Source: Clostridiales bacterium
GTDB lineage: Bacteria > Bacillota > Clostridia > TANB77 > CAG-508
NCBI GenBank assembly: GCA_004553715.1
Contig: SFKP01000041.1
Location: 1 to 6,760 of the forward strand
Direction of reading: 5' to 3'
Length of the DNA stretch: 6,760 bases
Shown here: one piece after another, positions 6,030 to 6,760 of the stretch
Position numbering within the stretch: position 1 is the first letter of the stretch
Layout of the letters: each line of letters begins with the position of its first letter
Program-made: the position numbers and the translations under genes
The notes under the pieces: generated by a model
The model's database searches: none
What the model was told of the DNA's origin: nothing
What the model saw: only the letters and a program-made list of their open reading frames with translations

Positions 6030-6179
6030 TGGCAACAAAAGACAATATAAGTGCCAAAAGGGACGGGGAATTTTGGCACATATTTGCCAAAAAGTGAACA
6101 AAAGGATGGACTTTTTTTCAAAATAATGCCAAAGAACCACTAGACGAAAACTTAAGTCCTAGTGCCCTAACGTGTCCCC
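6030..6179. repeat. Palindrome cluster after sigK, REP/MITE-like
   Basis: There is no gene here. GTGCCAAAA (6051-6059) pairs with TTTTGGCAC (6071-6079), enclosed by TGGCAA (6030-6035) and TTGCCA (6084-6089). AAAAAGT (6089-6095) pairs with ACTTTTT (6110-6116), followed by T, which could act as a weak terminator. CACTAG (6138-6143) pairs with CTAGTG (6159-6164). TGCCAAA occurs at 6052, 6085 and 6127 and inverted at 6073-6079. The first loop holds GGGACGGGG (6060-6068), and a related motif in inverse orientation (GTCCCC, 6174-6179) closes the cluster. Paired palindromes with G-rich cores recall REP-type elements; membership of a known family is not shown. Confidence 0.55.
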
Positions 6180-6225
6180 TTGTATAAATATTGTTAATGT
6201 TAAGACCCCAATTTTCAAATTAGTA

Positions 6226-6306
6226 GCTCCACGTGTCGGTTGGACATTTTCTTTTCGTGCTTTAAGCCTAAGAAAAGAAAATGTCCAACCGACAGCAAGA
6301 TGGAGC
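6226..6306. repeat. Long perfect hairpin, 23-bp stem with outer 6-bp arm
   Basis: Bases 6234-6256 are perfectly complementary to 6272-6294 around a 15-base centre that itself contains GCT/AGC (6259-6261, 6265-6267). Outside an internal loop, GCTCCA (6226-6231) pairs with TGGAGC (6301-6306). No T run follows on either side, so an ordinary terminator is unlikely. Possible roles are a miniature inverted-repeat element, a structured small RNA or a recombination site. The rest of the 6030-6430 gene-free stretch holds only the REP-like cluster to the left and a promoter to the right. Confidence 0.7.
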
Positions 6307-6340
6307 GGATTATATATTAATTAGTCTAAACTGCAACTAA

Positions 6341-6395
6341 ATATTTACAAATATTTACAAAAAACTTGACTTTCTACAAACATATATTGTAAAAT
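6341..6395 (+). promoter_or_regulatory. Promoter of the prepilin-like gene with tandem 10-bp repeat
   Basis: TTGACT at 6366-6371 and TAAAAT at 6390-6395 are 18 bases apart, predicting a start near 6402. Just upstream, ATATTTACAA is repeated twice head to tail (6341-6360), with one helical turn between copies, so it could be a regulator site. The ribosome binding site AAAGGA (6416-6421) follows, nine bases before the ATG at 6431. Confidence 0.5.
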
Positions 6396-6430
6396 GATTT
6401 CGAAATCAAAAGAAGAAAGGACGATTAAAA

Positions 6431-6760
6431 ATGAAAGAAAACAAAGGTATAACGCTAATTGCGTTAGTAATTACAATAATAGTAATGTTAATATTAGTAG
6501 TAGTGACAATAAGAATATCAACAAAGGGTGGGTTATTTGATTATGCAGGAAAAGCAGCAAGGGCATAGCAGATGGAAAAATAACAATAGGAGGAGTGAAA
6601 TATAACTCTATAGATGAATACCTAGCAAAATACAAAACAGAGCCTATCCCTACCACAGAAAGTTATGTAGGATATTATGCAGATATAAATGATGATGGAA
6701 CAGTAGACGGAGTAATATATGCAGATTTAGCATTTGATGCAAATGGAACATGGTCATCTA
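6431..6760 (+). pseudogene. Prepilin-like surface/secreted protein, frameshifted and cut by window edge
   Basis: The gene starts with MKENKGITLIALVITIIVM, a prepilin-type leader: a short charged peptide, cleavage expected after Gly6, then a hydrophobic helix. Position +5 is Ala instead of the Glu usual in type IV pilins; I recall this in many clostridial relatives. The first frame stops at TAG 6566-6568 after 45 codons. The expected continuation lies in the -1 frame, open from 6541 to the window edge: IADGKITIGGVKYNSIDEYL, then YYADINDDGTVDGVIYADLAF, which includes a DxNxDG calcium-loop-like motif. A net loss of one base (or gain of two) near 6541-6565 explains this; a longer deletion there is possible. 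A sequencing error, phase variation or programmed frameshift are alternatives, but no classic slippery heptamer is visible. The C-terminus is outside the window. Confidence 0.65.

Noticed and set aside
6235..6293. Integron attC site, because GTTGGAC and GTCCAAC flank the stem
   Set aside because: The two boxes are in the reverse order to attC (RYYYAAC should come first), the stem is perfect without the extrahelical bases of attC, and no integrase or cassette array is present.
6471..6656. Open frame on the - strand opposite the prepilin-like gene
   Set aside because: No ribosome binding site or recognisable product; it is explained as the antisense of the hydrophobic helix and repeat-poor coding strand.

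Overview
The window comes from an AT-rich Gram-positive bacterium, most likely an anaerobic member of the Clostridia. The evidence is roughly 30% GC in the housekeeping genes, AGA-dominated arginine codons, strong GGAGG-type ribosome binding sites, sigma-A-like promoters, a pro-sigma-K gene typical of endospore formers, and a clostridial-style pilin-like protein starting KGITLIALVIT. All recognisable genes are on the + strand. No species call is possible from this sequence alone.

Layout. Positions 1-199 hold an unresolved stretch and a tandem promoter. Positions 200-1271 are a two-gene operon: a FabG-like short-chain dehydrogenase/reductase and a stand-alone YqfO/NIF3-insert-type domain protein. 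Positions 1272-1571 hold a promoter and a decayed coding remnant, made of an 18-bp hexapeptide-coding repeat followed by a SEC-C zinc-binding tail with one ligand lost. Positions 1572-3254 encode bacterial-type prolyl-tRNA synthetase. Positions 3327-3791 form a self-contained cassette (promoter, palindrome at the start site, an unrecognised 112-aa gene of higher GC, terminator). Positions 3879-5611 are CTP synthase with its own promoter and an attenuator-like hairpin. Positions 5676-6029 encode the N-terminal half of pro-sigma-K and stop abruptly inside region 2. Positions 6030-6430 are non-coding and rich in palindromes. From 6431 to the window edge lies a prepilin-like gene broken by a frameshift.

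How the parts relate. proS and pyrG are unrelated housekeeping genes (translation, pyrimidine nucleotides), each with its own promoter. The most interesting part is the right end. The sigK reading frame keeps its start, pro-sequence and conserved region 2 intact but diverges at about the codon where, from memory, the Bacillus subtilis skin element interrupts sigK. It is followed by repeat-rich DNA and a gene unrelated to sporulation. This is compatible with a skin-like insertion or a rearrangement; the C-terminal half and a recombinase are not in the window, so the two cannot be told apart here. The SEC-C remnant, the foreign-looking cassette and the broken pilin gene also suggest repeated small insertions and decay between conserved genes.
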